Origin: Pseudooceanicola endophyticus
GTDB lineage: Bacteria > Pseudomonadota > Alphaproteobacteria > Rhodobacterales > Rhodobacteraceae
Length of the DNA: 64,000 nt
Assembly (NCBI RefSeq): GCF_018760365.1
Contig: NZ_JAHIAB010000007.1
Coordinates: 206,912 to 270,911, forward strand
Direction: 5' to 3'
A program made the position numbers and the translations under genes. Every line of letters starts with the position of its first letter. Within the stretch, counting starts at the first letter, position 1. Below are positions 15,699 to 24,541 of the stretch, in pieces. Under the pieces are notes generated by a model. It was given only the letters and a program-made list of their open reading frames with translations. It made no database searches and had not been told where the DNA came from.

Positions 15699-16364
15699 AT
15701 GACCTATTCGATTCTTGTGCGAGACCCAGACACCGGCAGCCTGGCGGGGGCGGCCACCACCGGATCGCTCTGCGTGGGGGGCTGGGTGCTGCGGGGCGAC
15801 CTGCGGGCCGGGATGTCGGCCTCCCAGGGGGCCTCGCCCTCGACGCTCTGGGGCGGGGACGTGCTTGCGGCCATGCGCGCGGGCGCGACCGCCGCCCAGG
15901 CGGTCCGCCAGATCACCGGGGCCGACAGCGGGCGCGGCTACCGCCAGCTCTCGGCGCTGGCCCGCGACGGCATCGGCGCCAGCTTCACCGGCCCCCTCAA
16001 CACCCCGCAGATGGGCGGCCTGGTCTTCGACAACGGCGTGGCGGCGGGCAACCTGCTCTCCAGCACCGACGTGATCGCGGCGGCAGCCGAGACCTGGCAG
16101 CAGACCCGCGGCCCGATCGGAGAGCGCCTGATCGCCGCCCTGCGCGCCGGAGAGGCCGCCGGCAGCGACAGCCGCGGCCTCCTCTCGGCCGCCCTGCTGA
16201 TCCTGCACCCCGACCAGGCCCCCCTCACCCTGCGCATAGATTACCACCCCGGCGACCCGATCGGCGCCCTCGCCGATCTCTTCGCCCGCGCCACCAGCGG
16301 CGACTATGCCTTCTGGGCCCGCCAGGTCCCCTCGCTCTCCCAGCCCGAACGCGGCCTCGACTGA
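15699..16364 (+). CDS. DUF1028 family protein (Ntn-hydrolase-like)
   Basis: 221 residues of the DUF1028 family: MTYSILVRDPDTGSLAGAAT, then a GMSASQGASPSTLWG segment, LAMRAGATAAQAV-type helix and GLVFDNGVAAGNLL. Structures of family members resemble N-terminal nucleophile hydrolases, but the biochemical role is not settled. It is divergent from, and shares operator-like repeats with, the peptide transporter operon, a linkage seen elsewhere for this family, so it may process an imported peptide or amide. The start ATG at 15699 gives the standard family N terminus. Confidence 0.88.
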   Translation: MTYSILVRDPDTGSLAGAATTGSLCVGGWVLRGDLRAGMSASQGASPSTLWGGDVLAAMRAGATAAQAVRQITGADSGRGYRQLSALARDGIGASFTGPLNTPQMGGLVFDNGVAAGNLLSSTDVIAAAAETWQQTRGPIGERLIAALRAGEAAGSDSRGLLSAALLILHPDQAPLTLRIDYHPGDPIGALADLFARATSGDYAFWARQVPSLSQPERGLD

Positions 16365-16643
16365 ACGGCCCTCGCCCTGCCGTTGCACCGGGCACGCGCC
16401 CTCCCTGTCATCTGGCCGCAAATATCCCGGGGGAATCGCGCCGCAGGCGCGATGGGGGCAGCGCCCCCGCCGCCCGTCCATCCACAACCTGCACAGGAAT
16501 TGACCATTTGCCCACGAACGGGAAAAGTCCCGCAACGGCATCATCCCGCTTGACTTGCACCCCCGCCCTGTCGCCCTACTCAGTCACCGGATCATCTGGG
16601 CAGGCACAGGCCCGATTCACTCAGGAAGCGACAGGTCAGCGAC

Positions 16644-17660
16644 ATGAAGAAATCCCTCATGGTCTCCGCCCTCGCGCTCGTGGCCTCGGCGGCTGCGGCG
16701 CAGGCCGAAACTCTCACCATTTCCTGGTGGGGCTACAACGGCGACAAGCTCAACGCCAACATCATCGAGCCCTTCAAGCAGAAGTGCGGCTGCGACGTCG
16801 TGTTCGAGACCGGCAACAACGCCGACCGTCTGGGCAAGCTGGCCGCGCGCGGCGGCAAGGGCGTCGACGTGATCTTCCTGACCGACGCCTATTCCCAGGT
16901 CGGCATCGAGAACGGCGTCTTCGCCAAGTTCGACCGCTCCAAGCTGACCAACCTCGACAAGATCTACCCGATCGCCCGCGATCCCCAGAACGGCTACGGC
17001 CCGGCCTATACCGTGGGCCGCATCGGCATCGTCTACGACGCCGACAAGGTGGCGCCGATCACTTCCTGGAACGACCTGTGGCGCGATGACCTGAAGGGCA
17101 AGATCTCCCTGCCCAGCATCACCACCACCGCCGGCCCGATGTTCGTGGTCGAAGCCGGCAAGCATGCCGGTGTCGATGCCTACGAAGACCCCGATGCCGC
17201 CTTCAAGGCGATCGAGGAGATCAAGCCGAACACCGTCAAGAACTACAACACCGGCTCCGAGATGGTGAACCTCGCCTCCACCGGCGAAATGTCGGTCACC
17301 ATGACCCAGGACTTCACCCTGAAGTCTCTGAAGGACGCGGTGCCGGGCATGACCTGGGCGAACCTCTCGGATGGCGACATCGCGGTGCTGAACACCGTGA
17401 ACATCCCCAAGGGCGCCTCCAACCCGGAGCTGGCCTACCAGTTCATCGACTTCCTGCTCTCGACCGAGGTGCAGCAGAAGGAAGCCGAACAGGGCGTCGA
17501 CGCGCCGATCAACATGGACGTCAAGCTCTCGGCCGACCAGGCCAAGATGTGGACCTATGGCCAGGACCAGATCGACGCGCTGAACATCATGGATTACAGC
17601 AAGATGAACGAGGCGAAGACCGACTGGGTCGATCGCTGGAACGAAATCTTCGGCATGTGA
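16644..17660 (+). CDS. ABC transporter substrate-binding protein (PotD/PotF-like)
   Basis: 338 residues with a Sec signal peptide (MKKSLMVSALALVASAAAAQA) and the fold of spermidine/putrescine-type binding proteins: TISWWGYNGDKL, VIFLTDAYSQVGI, GPAYTVGRIGIVYDADKV, SWNDLWRDDLKGKI and AYQFIDFLLSTEVQ. The PotD family includes binders of polyamines, iron, opines and other cationic solutes, so the ligand cannot be read directly. It is the first gene of an operon continuing with two permeases, an ATPase, an amidohydrolase and a nucleoside hydrolase; this suggests a purine- or nucleoside-like ligand. Two GC-rich hairpins separate it from the permease genes. Confidence 0.9.
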   Translation: MKKSLMVSALALVASAAAAQAETLTISWWGYNGDKLNANIIEPFKQKCGCDVVFETGNNADRLGKLAARGGKGVDVIFLTDAYSQVGIENGVFAKFDRSKLTNLDKIYPIARDPQNGYGPAYTVGRIGIVYDADKVAPITSWNDLWRDDLKGKISLPSITTTAGPMFVVEAGKHAGVDAYEDPDAAFKAIEEIKPNTVKNYNTGSEMVNLASTGEMSVTMTQDFTLKSLKDAVPGMTWANLSDGDIAVLNTVNIPKGASNPELAYQFIDFLLSTEVQQKEAEQGVDAPINMDVKLSADQAKMWTYGQDQIDALNIMDYSKMNEAKTDWVDRWNEIFGM

Positions 17661-17669
17661 TCACAGCCC

Positions 17670-17732
17670 GCCGGGGGGCCTTCCCCCGGCACCAGACAGC
17701 AACCGGGACGCGGGGTCAGCCCTCCGCGTCCC
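17670..17732 (+). other. Two consecutive hairpins after the binding-protein gene
   Basis: GCCGGGGG-N5-CCCCCGGC at 17670-17690 and GGGACGCGG-N10-CCGCGTCCC at 17705-17732, the second followed by GTCTTGATTTT. The latter resembles a weak intrinsic terminator. Together they probably partly stop transcription or protect the binding-protein mRNA. Confidence 0.6.
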
Positions 17733-17792
17733 GTCTTGATTTTCCGGCCCGGCCCCCCCCCGCCCGGCCCATTCCCGGAGAAGGAGCAGCCA

Positions 17793-18620
17793 ATGTCTCC
17801 CCGTCAGCGTGCCTGGGTGCTCTCGGCCCCCGCGCTTTTGCTGGTCATCGTCTTCCTGGGCCTTCCGGTCCTCTCGACGCTGGCCACAACCTTCGGTGAC
17901 CCCAAGGGTCCCTTCCATCAATATGCCGCCTTCTTCGACAGCAAGCTGCGCATGCGCGTGCTCTGGCGCACCCTCGAGGTCGCGCTGGTCACCACCGCCG
18001 TCTCGCTTTTCGTGGGCTTCGTGACCGCCTGGGTGGTGTCGAAGGCACCGGCCCGCATCAAGTCCCTGCTGATCATCGCGGCGGTCTTCCCGCTGCTGAC
18101 CGGCGTGGTGGTGCGCTCCTTCGCCTGGCTGGTGATCCTGGGCAAGAACGGCATCGTCAACGAGACGCTGCTGCGCCTGCACCTGATCAGCGAGCCGCTG
18201 AACATGCTCTACACGCAGTTCTCGGTCACCATCGCGATGATCTACCTCTTCGTGCCGCTGATGATCCTGACGCTTGTGGGCGTGCTGGAAGGCATCCCCC
18301 AGGACCTGACCGATGCCGCGGCAAGCCTGGGGGCGAAGCCCGCCGCCGCCTTCCGCCAGGTGGTGCTGCCGATGGCGGTGCCCGGGCTGATCGTCGGATC
18401 GGTGCTGGTCTTCACCGGCTCCTTCACCAGCTACGCCACGCCCCAGCTGCTGGGCGGAGAGCGCCAGATGATGATGGGCACCTTCCTGTACCAGCGCGCC
18501 ATGGTCACCTTCGACTGGGTCGGCGCCTCGACCATCGCCGCCGTCATGGTGGTGGTGACGCTGGTCACCGTGCTGATCATGTCGAAACTGGCGCAACGCC
18601 TGAACCCAGTCGCGGGGTAA
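17793..18620 (+). CDS. ABC transporter permease (PotB/PotH-like)
   Basis: 275-residue inner-membrane permease of the spermidine/putrescine type: six predicted helices and the EAA loop LTDAAASLGAKPAAAFRQV. The ATG at 17793 follows GAAGGAG at seven bases; a longer frame upstream is mostly proline-rich intergenic sequence. It pairs with the permease starting four bases after its stop. Confidence 0.92.
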   Translation: MSPRQRAWVLSAPALLLVIVFLGLPVLSTLATTFGDPKGPFHQYAAFFDSKLRMRVLWRTLEVALVTTAVSLFVGFVTAWVVSKAPARIKSLLIIAAVFPLLTGVVVRSFAWLVILGKNGIVNETLLRLHLISEPLNMLYTQFSVTIAMIYLFVPLMILTLVGVLEGIPQDLTDAAASLGAKPAAAFRQVVLPMAVPGLIVGSVLVFTGSFTSYATPQLLGGERQMMMGTFLYQRAMVTFDWVGASTIAAVMVVVTLVTVLIMSKLAQRLNPVAG

Positions 18621-18624
18621 GATC

Positions 18625-19413
18625 ATGAAAACCAAGACCCACCCGCTGCTGATCGCCTTCGCGGCCCTCGTCTTTGCCTTCCTGATCGGGCCGCTGATCA
18701 TCATCATCGGCGCCTCGCTGTCGGATTCCAGCTTCCTGACCTTCCCGCCGCGCGGCCTGACCCTGCACTGGTACGAGAACGTCTTCGCCATCTCGGCCTT
18801 CCCGCGCACCATGTGGACCAGCTTCCAGCTGGCGGTGGGCGGCACGGCGCTGTCGATGTGCATCGGCATCCCCGCCGCCTACGCCATGGCGCGCTACCGC
18901 ATCCAGCTGCCGCGTTTCCTGGGCAATATCTACGTGCTGCCGATCCTGATCCCCGAGATCGTGCTGGGCTTCTCGCTGATGAAGTCCATGGCCATCGGGA
19001 TGGACATGCCGATCATGGCCTCGCTGATGATCGGCCATGCGCTGATCGTGCTGCCCTACTGCGTGCGCGTCGTCGGCGCCTCGCTGAACTCCTTCGACTT
19101 CTCGATCGAGGAAGCGGCGATCAGCCTGGGTTGCCCGCGCTGGAAGGCCTTCTTCACCGTGGTCCTGCCGAACGTCCGCGCCGGCATCATCGCGGGCTTC
19201 ATCCTGGCCTTCATCACCTCGATCAACGACGTTTCCGTCTCGATCTTCCTGACCGGCCCGGGCGTCTCGACCCTGCCGATCCAGATCCTTGCCCATATGG
19301 AGCAGTTCTTCGATCCGACCATCGCCTCGGTTTCCGTGCTGCTGATGTTCGTGACCGTGGCCGTGATGGCCGTCGTCGAACGCACCCTGGGCCTGACCTT
19401 CCTGACCAAGTGA
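18625..19413 (+). CDS. ABC transporter permease (PotC/PotI-like)
   Basis: 262-residue inner-membrane permease, the second channel subunit. It has SDSSFLTFPPRGLTLHWYEN after the first helix, typical for PotC-like proteins, and an EAA loop IEEAAISLGCPRWKAFFTVV. It follows the first permease after four bases and precedes the ATPase by five bases. Confidence 0.92.
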   Translation: MKTKTHPLLIAFAALVFAFLIGPLIIIIGASLSDSSFLTFPPRGLTLHWYENVFAISAFPRTMWTSFQLAVGGTALSMCIGIPAAYAMARYRIQLPRFLGNIYVLPILIPEIVLGFSLMKSMAIGMDMPIMASLMIGHALIVLPYCVRVVGASLNSFDFSIEEAAISLGCPRWKAFFTVVLPNVRAGIIAGFILAFITSINDVSVSIFLTGPGVSTLPIQILAHMEQFFDPTIASVSVLLMFVTVAVMAVVERTLGLTFLTK

Positions 19414-19418
19414 GCGCC

Positions 19419-20480
19419 ATGACCGTTTCCCTGTCCCTCGAACAGATCACCGCCCATTACGGCGCCACCAAGGTTCTGGAAGACCTCTCGCTGCATGTCG
19501 GCGAGGGAGAGCTGGTGTCGCTGCTGGGCTCCTCCGGCTGCGGCAAGACCACCACGCTGCGGCTGGTGGCGGGCTTCCTCGAACCCACCTCGGGCGCCAT
19601 CAAGCTGGGTGAACGTGACCTGACCCGCCTGCCCGCCCATGCCCGCGACATCGGGCTGGTGTTCCAGACCTATGCGCTGTTCCCGCACCTGACCGTGCGC
19701 GACAACGTGGCCTTCGGGCTGAAACAGCGCAAGGTCGCCACCGCCGAGCGCAACCGCCGCGCCGACGACATGATCGAGCGCGTCGGCCTTGGCCACCTGG
19801 CCGATCGCTACCCGGCCAACCTCTCGGGCGGTCAGCGCCAGCGCGTGGCGCTGGCCCGCGCCCTGGTGATCGAGCCGCCGCTGCTGATGTTCGATGAGCC
19901 GCTCTCGAACCTCGATGCGAAGCTGCGTGTCGACATGCGGGTCGAAATCCGCCGCCTCCAGCAGGCCAACGGCACCACCGCGCTCTACGTGACCCACGAC
20001 CAGGAAGAGGCCTTCTCCATCTCCGACCGCGTGGCGATCATGAACGCCGGGCAGATCATGCAGCTCGACACGCCCGAGGTGCTGTATTCGCGCCCCGCCA
20101 ACGCCTTCGTGGCGGATTTCGTGGGCTTCGAGAACATGATCCCGATGCGCGCCATCGGCGAGGCCGGCGATGCCGTGCGCGCCGAGATGGCGGGCGGTGC
20201 CACGCTCGACTTCCCGAAATCGCAGTTCACCGTGCCGTCGCAGGACTTCGTGCTGGCAACCCGCCCCGAGGGGCTGGCGGTGTCGACCACCGACTGGGGC
20301 ATCCCGGCAACGCTGGGCCTGCGCACCTATCTGGGCCGCGCCTACCAGTACCAGTGCACCACCCCGGCAGGCGAGGTGAAGGCCAACGGCCCGCTGAGCG
20401 CGCCCTATGACGAGGGGCTGCACGTCAACCTGATCCCCCTGCCCGAGCAGTGCTGCCTGCTGCCCGCAGCCTCGGCATGA
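19419..20480 (+). CDS. ABC transporter ATP-binding protein (PotA/PotG-like)
   Basis: 353 residues. Walker A GSSGCGKTTT, Q-loop LVFQTYALFPH, signature LSGGQRQRVALARAL, Walker B LLMFDEPLSNLDAKL, H-loop VTHDQEE, and a C-terminal TOBE domain (about residues 275-350). It energises the permease pair. The ATG at 19419 is five bases after the permease stop. Its TGA overlaps the ATG of the next gene, an amidohydrolase, so transporter and enzyme are co-translated, which ties import to purine or amine catabolism. Confidence 0.93.
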   Translation: MTVSLSLEQITAHYGATKVLEDLSLHVGEGELVSLLGSSGCGKTTTLRLVAGFLEPTSGAIKLGERDLTRLPAHARDIGLVFQTYALFPHLTVRDNVAFGLKQRKVATAERNRRADDMIERVGLGHLADRYPANLSGGQRQRVALARALVIEPPLLMFDEPLSNLDAKLRVDMRVEIRRLQQANGTTALYVTHDQEEAFSISDRVAIMNAGQIMQLDTPEVLYSRPANAFVADFVGFENMIPMRAIGEAGDAVRAEMAGGATLDFPKSQFTVPSQDFVLATRPEGLAVSTTDWGIPATLGLRTYLGRAYQYQCTTPAGEVKANGPLSAPYDEGLHVNLIPLPEQCCLLPAASA

Positions 20481-21790
20481 AGATCCTGACCAATGCCCGC
20501 ATCCTGACCATGGATGCGGGCCTTACCGAGCACGCGCGCGGCTGGATCGCGCTGCAGGACGACCGGATCGTCGCGCTTGGGGACGGCCCCGCCCCCGAAG
20601 GCGAGACCGAGGACATGGGCGGCGACCTGATCCTGCCCGGCATGGTCAATCCCCACTGCCACATGCCGATGACCCTGTTCCGAGGTCTGGGCGAGGACGT
20701 GGATGACCGCCTGTTCCGCTATATCCTGCCGCTGGAGCGCGCGCTGGTCACCGCCGATGTGGTCGAAACCGGCGCCCGCCTTGCCGCGCTTGAGATGATC
20801 CGCGGCGGCGTCACCTGTGTGGCGGACATGTATTACTTCGAGGACCGCATCAGCGCGGTGCTGGACGAAAGCGGCCTGCGCGGTGTCGTGGGCCAGACGC
20901 TGGCGAATTTCGCCGCCCCCGATCATGGCTCCATGGACGAAGGCTTTGCCCGGCTCGACGCGCTGGCGGACCTTTACGCGGATCATCCGCGCATCACCGC
21001 CTCGGCTGCGCCGCACGCGCCCTATTCCACCGGCCTCGAGGTGATGGCCCGGGTCGCGCGCTGGAACGAGGGGCGCGGCCTGCCCGTGCAGATGCACCTG
21101 GCCGAAACCCGGCCCGAGCTGGACTGGGCCGAGCGCGAACACGGCTGCACCACGGTCGAGGTCGCCGAGCGCGCCGGTCTGCTGAGCCCGCATCTGGTCG
21201 CCGCCCATTGCATGTACCCGACCGGGGCCGACATGGACCTGATGGCCACGCGCGGCGTCAACGTGGCCTACAACGCGCGTTCGAACGGCAAGGCCGGGCG
21301 CGGCATCGCCCCGATCAACGCCCTGCGGGCACGCGGCGTGAACGTCGGCATCGCCACCGACGGGCCGATGTCGGGCAACACGCTGGACCTTTTCAGCCAG
21401 TTCGGCCCCGCGACCATGTTCCAGAAGATCGCCGCCGGCACCCGGGGCGCCTTGCCCTGCGTCGACGTGATCCGCATGGCCACGATCGAGGGCGCGGCAA
21501 CGCTGGGCATGGCCCATCGCATCGGTTCCCTTGAACCCGGCAAGCAGGCCGACCTGATCCGCATCAGCCTGGACGATCCGCGCCTGCATCCGATCTACGA
21601 CATCTACTCCATGCTGGTCTTCGCGACGCTGGCCAGCGACGTGCGCGCCACCATGGTCGCCGGGCAATGGCTGATGCAGGACCGCAAGGTGCTGACGCTG
21701 GATGCGAAGAAGGCGATGGCGGACCTTCTTCAGGTGGCCGACCGCTTCAAGGCCCGCATCGCCGAAATCGACAGGGAGCATCTGCAATGA
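20477..21790 (+). CDS. Amidohydrolase (MtaD/TrzN/SsnA-like deaminase)
   Basis: 437-residue metal-dependent TIM-barrel hydrolase of the MTA/SAH deaminase and chlorohydrolase group. Metal and catalytic motifs are NPHCHMPM, QMHLAETRPE, AAHCMY and GIATDGPMSGNTLDLF. Relatives deaminate 5'-methylthioadenosine, S-adenosylhomocysteine, guanine or s-triazines. Its ATG overlaps the stop of the transporter ATPase and its TGA overlaps the ATG of the nucleoside hydrolase (ATGA in both cases), so it is in the middle of an uptake-and-catabolism operon. A deaminase acting on an imported adenine nucleoside fits the neighbours; the exact substrate is not decided. Confidence 0.87.
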   Translation: MKILTNARILTMDAGLTEHARGWIALQDDRIVALGDGPAPEGETEDMGGDLILPGMVNPHCHMPMTLFRGLGEDVDDRLFRYILPLERALVTADVVETGARLAALEMIRGGVTCVADMYYFEDRISAVLDESGLRGVVGQTLANFAAPDHGSMDEGFARLDALADLYADHPRITASAAPHAPYSTGLEVMARVARWNEGRGLPVQMHLAETRPELDWAEREHGCTTVEVAERAGLLSPHLVAAHCMYPTGADMDLMATRGVNVAYNARSNGKAGRGIAPINALRARGVNVGIATDGPMSGNTLDLFSQFGPATMFQKIAAGTRGALPCVDVIRMATIEGAATLGMAHRIGSLEPGKQADLIRISLDDPRLHPIYDIYSMLVFATLASDVRATMVAGQWLMQDRKVLTLDAKKAMADLLQVADRFKARIAEIDREHLQ

Positions 21791-22662
21791 TCGTCATCGA
21801 CACCGATCCCGGCCTTGACGATGCGCTGGCGATCCTGTTCGCGCTGCGCTCGCCGCTGCTGGAAGTCGCGGCGCTGACCTCGGTTTCCGGCAATATCGGG
21901 CTGGGGCTGACCACCGCCAATGCGCTGAACCTCGTGGCGCTGGCCGGCTCTAAGGTTCCGGTGCACCCGGGCGCCGATGCCCCCCTGGCCCGCGCCCATG
22001 AGCCCGAAATCGCCATTCACGGCGATGACGGTCTGGGCGGCGTGGTGCTGCCTGCCAGCCCCGAAGCGCCCGCAGGCTCCGCCATCGCCGCACTGGCGCA
22101 GCTGCTGATGGAGCACCCGGCGGACAGCCTCGATCTGCACTGCCTCGGGCCGCTCACCAATATCGCGCTGCTGCTGGATCAGGCCCCCGAAGCCGCCGCC
22201 CGGATCGGCCGGATCATCGCCATGGGCGGCGCCGTCGACACCCACGGCAACTTCGGCCCCGGCAATCGGGCCGAGTTCAACCTGGGCCAGGACCCGGAGG
22301 CCGCGCAGCGCGTGCTGCACGCCGGGCTGGATGTGGTGCTGATCCCGCTGGATGCGACGCGCCAGTTCCGCGCCGATGCTGCCTGGCTTGCCGCGCTGCG
22401 GGCCACCGGACAGGTCGCCGCCGTCACCTCCGCCGATCTGGTGCAGGCCTATTTCGGCGAGACCGAGCGCGAAAGCCGCCCGCTGCACGATCCCTGCGTG
22501 CCGCTTTACGCGCTTTTCCCGGATCTGTTCACCGTCGAGACCCGCCCCCTTCAGGTGGACGGGATCGGCGCGCTGGTCGAGGGGCCGCATCCGATCCGCG
22601 TGGCGATGGGCCTTGATGCCCCCGCCCTGCGCGCGCACCTGCTGGAGGGGCTGGCCGCCTAG
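21787..22662 (+). CDS. Inosine-uridine-preferring nucleoside hydrolase family
   Basis: 291 residues of the IUNH family, which cleave the N-glycosidic bond of ribonucleosides using a bound calcium ion. The calcium motif is DTDPGLDDALA (residues 5-15), with the GPLTNIAL segment and the C-terminal HDPC aspartate. ATG at 21787 overlaps the deaminase stop by four bases. After a deaminase, hydrolysis would give a free base and ribose. Its TAG stop is interleaved with the stop of the convergent M20 gene within a single CTAG. Confidence 0.9.
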   Translation: MIVIDTDPGLDDALAILFALRSPLLEVAALTSVSGNIGLGLTTANALNLVALAGSKVPVHPGADAPLARAHEPEIAIHGDDGLGGVVLPASPEAPAGSAIAALAQLLMEHPADSLDLHCLGPLTNIALLLDQAPEAAARIGRIIAMGGAVDTHGNFGPGNRAEFNLGQDPEAAQRVLHAGLDVVLIPLDATRQFRADAAWLAALRATGQVAAVTSADLVQAYFGETERESRPLHDPCVPLYALFPDLFTVETRPLQVDGIGALVEGPHPIRVAMGLDAPALRAHLLEGLAA

Positions 22663-23828
22663 GCCAGCTCTTCCTCCACGATGGCGCGCCAGAAGGCGAC
22701 GCCATGGGGGATGCAGGCATCGTTGAAATCGTAGTTGCGGTTGTGGTGCTGACCGTTCACGCGGGTTTCCCCCATGCCCAGCCAGACATAGCAGCCGGGC
22801 ACCCGGGTTCCGAACTCGGCGAAATCATCCCCGGCGGTCGAGGGCGGGAAGCTTTCGCGCAGCAGATCCGCGCCCAGAGTGGCCCGCACGGCGCGGCGGG
22901 CGGCCTCGGTCGGGGGCTCGGCATTCACCACCGGCGGAATCCGGCGGGTGAAGGTATAATCCGCCTCAATCCCGTAGCTGGCGGCCAGACCCTTCGCATG
23001 GCGCCCGATGGCCTCTTCCAGCTGGTCGCGCACCGTCGTCGAATAGGCCCGGGCGGTGCCGCCGATGCGCACCACCTCGGGGATCACGTTCAGGGCGTTG
23101 AAATCGCCCGCCTCCAGCGCGCAGGCGCTGATCACGGCGGGTTCCAGCGGGTCGACCTCGCGCGCGACGATGGAATGCACCTGGCCCAGGAACTGCCCCG
23201 CCACGGTCACCGCATCGCGGCCCTGATGGGGCTTGGCGCCGTGCGAACCGATGCCCCGGAAGGTCACCGTCCAGCTGTCCGAAGAGGCCAGCTGAGGCCC
23301 CGTCACCGCCGCGATCACCCCCAGATCCAGCCCCGGCATGTTGTGCAGCCCATAGGCCGCATCCACCGGGAACTGGTCGAAGAAGCCGTCCGCCACCATG
23401 GCCGCGCCACCGCCGCGCCCTTCCTCGGCGGGCTGGAAGACGAAATGCACCGTGCCGGAGAATGCACCCGACGCCGCCAGCGCCTCGGCGGCGCCCAGCA
23501 GCATCGTGGTGTGTCCGTCATGCCCGCAGGCATGCATCTTGCCGGGGCGGGTCGAGGCATAGGGCAGCCCGGTCTCCTCGGGCATGGCCAGCGCATCCAT
23601 GTCGGCACGCAGAAGGATCGCCCGGTTGCCCGACCCGCGCCGCAGCGTGCCCACCACGCCGGTGCCGCCCAGCCCGGTCGTCACCTCGATCCCGGCGGCC
23701 CTGAGGCGCGCGGCGACGATCCCGGCAGTGCGGGTTTCCTCGAAGCCAAGCTCGGGGTGGGCATGCAGATCGCGCCTGAGCGCACTCAGTTCCGCGAGGG
23801 TATCCGCGTCCATCAGCGGTTTCGTCAT
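22659..23828 (-). CDS. M20 family amidohydrolase (hippurate hydrolase/aminoacylase type)
   Basis: 389-residue dinuclear-metal peptidase M20D-type enzyme: RRDLHAHPELGFEETRTA, GTLRRGSGNRAILLRADMDAL, HACGHDGHTTMLLGAA and PAEEGRGGGAAM, ending with the metal histidine in GQHHNRNYDF. Such enzymes remove acyl groups from amino acids or indole conjugates. The ATG at 23828 is preceded by GGGAGAG; the longer frame has no ribosome site. It is the only minus-strand gene in the purine island and is divergent from the phosphoribosyltransferase gene, 68 bases apart. Its substrate in this context is unknown. Confidence 0.9.
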   Translation of the reverse strand: MTKPLMDADTLAELSALRRDLHAHPELGFEETRTAGIVAARLRAAGIEVTTGLGGTGVVGTLRRGSGNRAILLRADMDALAMPEETGLPYASTRPGKMHACGHDGHTTMLLGAAEALAASGAFSGTVHFVFQPAEEGRGGGAAMVADGFFDQFPVDAAYGLHNMPGLDLGVIAAVTGPQLASSDSWTVTFRGIGSHGAKPHQGRDAVTVAGQFLGQVHSIVAREVDPLEPAVISACALEAGDFNALNVIPEVVRIGGTARAYSTTVRDQLEEAIGRHAKGLAASYGIEADYTFTRRIPPVVNAEPPTEAARRAVRATLGADLLRESFPPSTAGDDFAEFGTRVPGCYVWLGMGETRVNGQHHNRNYDFNDACIPHGVAFWRAIVEEELA

Positions 23829-23896
23829 GACTTGCTCTCCCATCCCGGTCGGGGCGAGGGTAAATCCGGAGCACTTAGACACAAGGGGGAAGCGAC

Positions 23897-24541
23897 GTGA
23901 GGACCGACGTCTGGCAGCAGCTGCACACCGACCTGACGCCCGGCGTGCAGCCGGACCGGGAAACCTATGCCGTGGCGATGGGCGACGCCCAGTTGCTGCT
24001 GCCGATCCGCACCCTGCCTGACGGGGCGCGCGGCACCGCCTCGCTGATCCTGAACCAGGCCAGTTTCCCGGTGCTGGATGCCATCGCTGACCGCGTGGCG
24101 GCGGCGCTGGAGGGCCATGCGCCCGAGGTGATCATCGCCGTGCCGACCCTGGGCCTGCCGCTGGCCGAGGCCGTGGCGCGCCGTCTGGGCCATGCCCGTC
24201 TGGTGCCGCTGGGGACCAGCCGCAAGTTCTGGTACGACGAGGCCCTCTCGGTCGAGCTTTCCTCGATCACCACGCCCAGCGGCGGCAAGCGGCTTTACGT
24301 CGATCCCCGGATGCTGCCCCTGCTGGAGGGCAGGCGCGTGGCGGTCGTCGATGACGTGCTCTCCTCGGGCAAGTCCATCGCCGCCGTGCTGCGGCTGATG
24401 GAGCTGATCGGCGTCGCCCCCGTCGCCATCGGCGCCGCGATGCTTCAGGGCACCGGCTGGCAGGCCCATGTCGGCGCCGTGCCGGTCGAGGGCGCCTTCG
24501 CCACCCCGATCCTGACAAAGACCCCGGAGGGCTGGACATGA
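23897..24541 (+). CDS. Purine-type phosphoribosyltransferase
   Basis: 214 residues with the PRPP-binding signature VAVVDDVLSSGKSIAA (about residues 150-165) and a GTSRKFWYDE hood segment like that of adenine and xanthine phosphoribosyltransferases. It would convert a free purine base and PRPP to the nucleotide. The GTG at 23897 is the start, supported by GGGGGA seven bases upstream. The gene overlaps the adenine deaminase gene by four bases, so the pair forms a small salvage operon. Base preference is not determined. Confidence 0.85.
   Translation: MRTDVWQQLHTDLTPGVQPDRETYAVAMGDAQLLLPIRTLPDGARGTASLILNQASFPVLDAIADRVAAALEGHAPEVIIAVPTLGLPLAEAVARRLGHARLVPLGTSRKFWYDEALSVELSSITTPSGGKRLYVDPRMLPLLEGRRVAVVDDVLSSGKSIAAVLRLMELIGVAPVAIGAAMLQGTGWQAHVGAVPVEGAFATPILTKTPEGWT

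Noticed and set aside
16644..20480. Firm naming as a spermidine/putrescine transporter
   Set aside because: Only the superfamily is supported; the operon partners are purine or nucleoside enzymes, so polyamine specificity is not shown.
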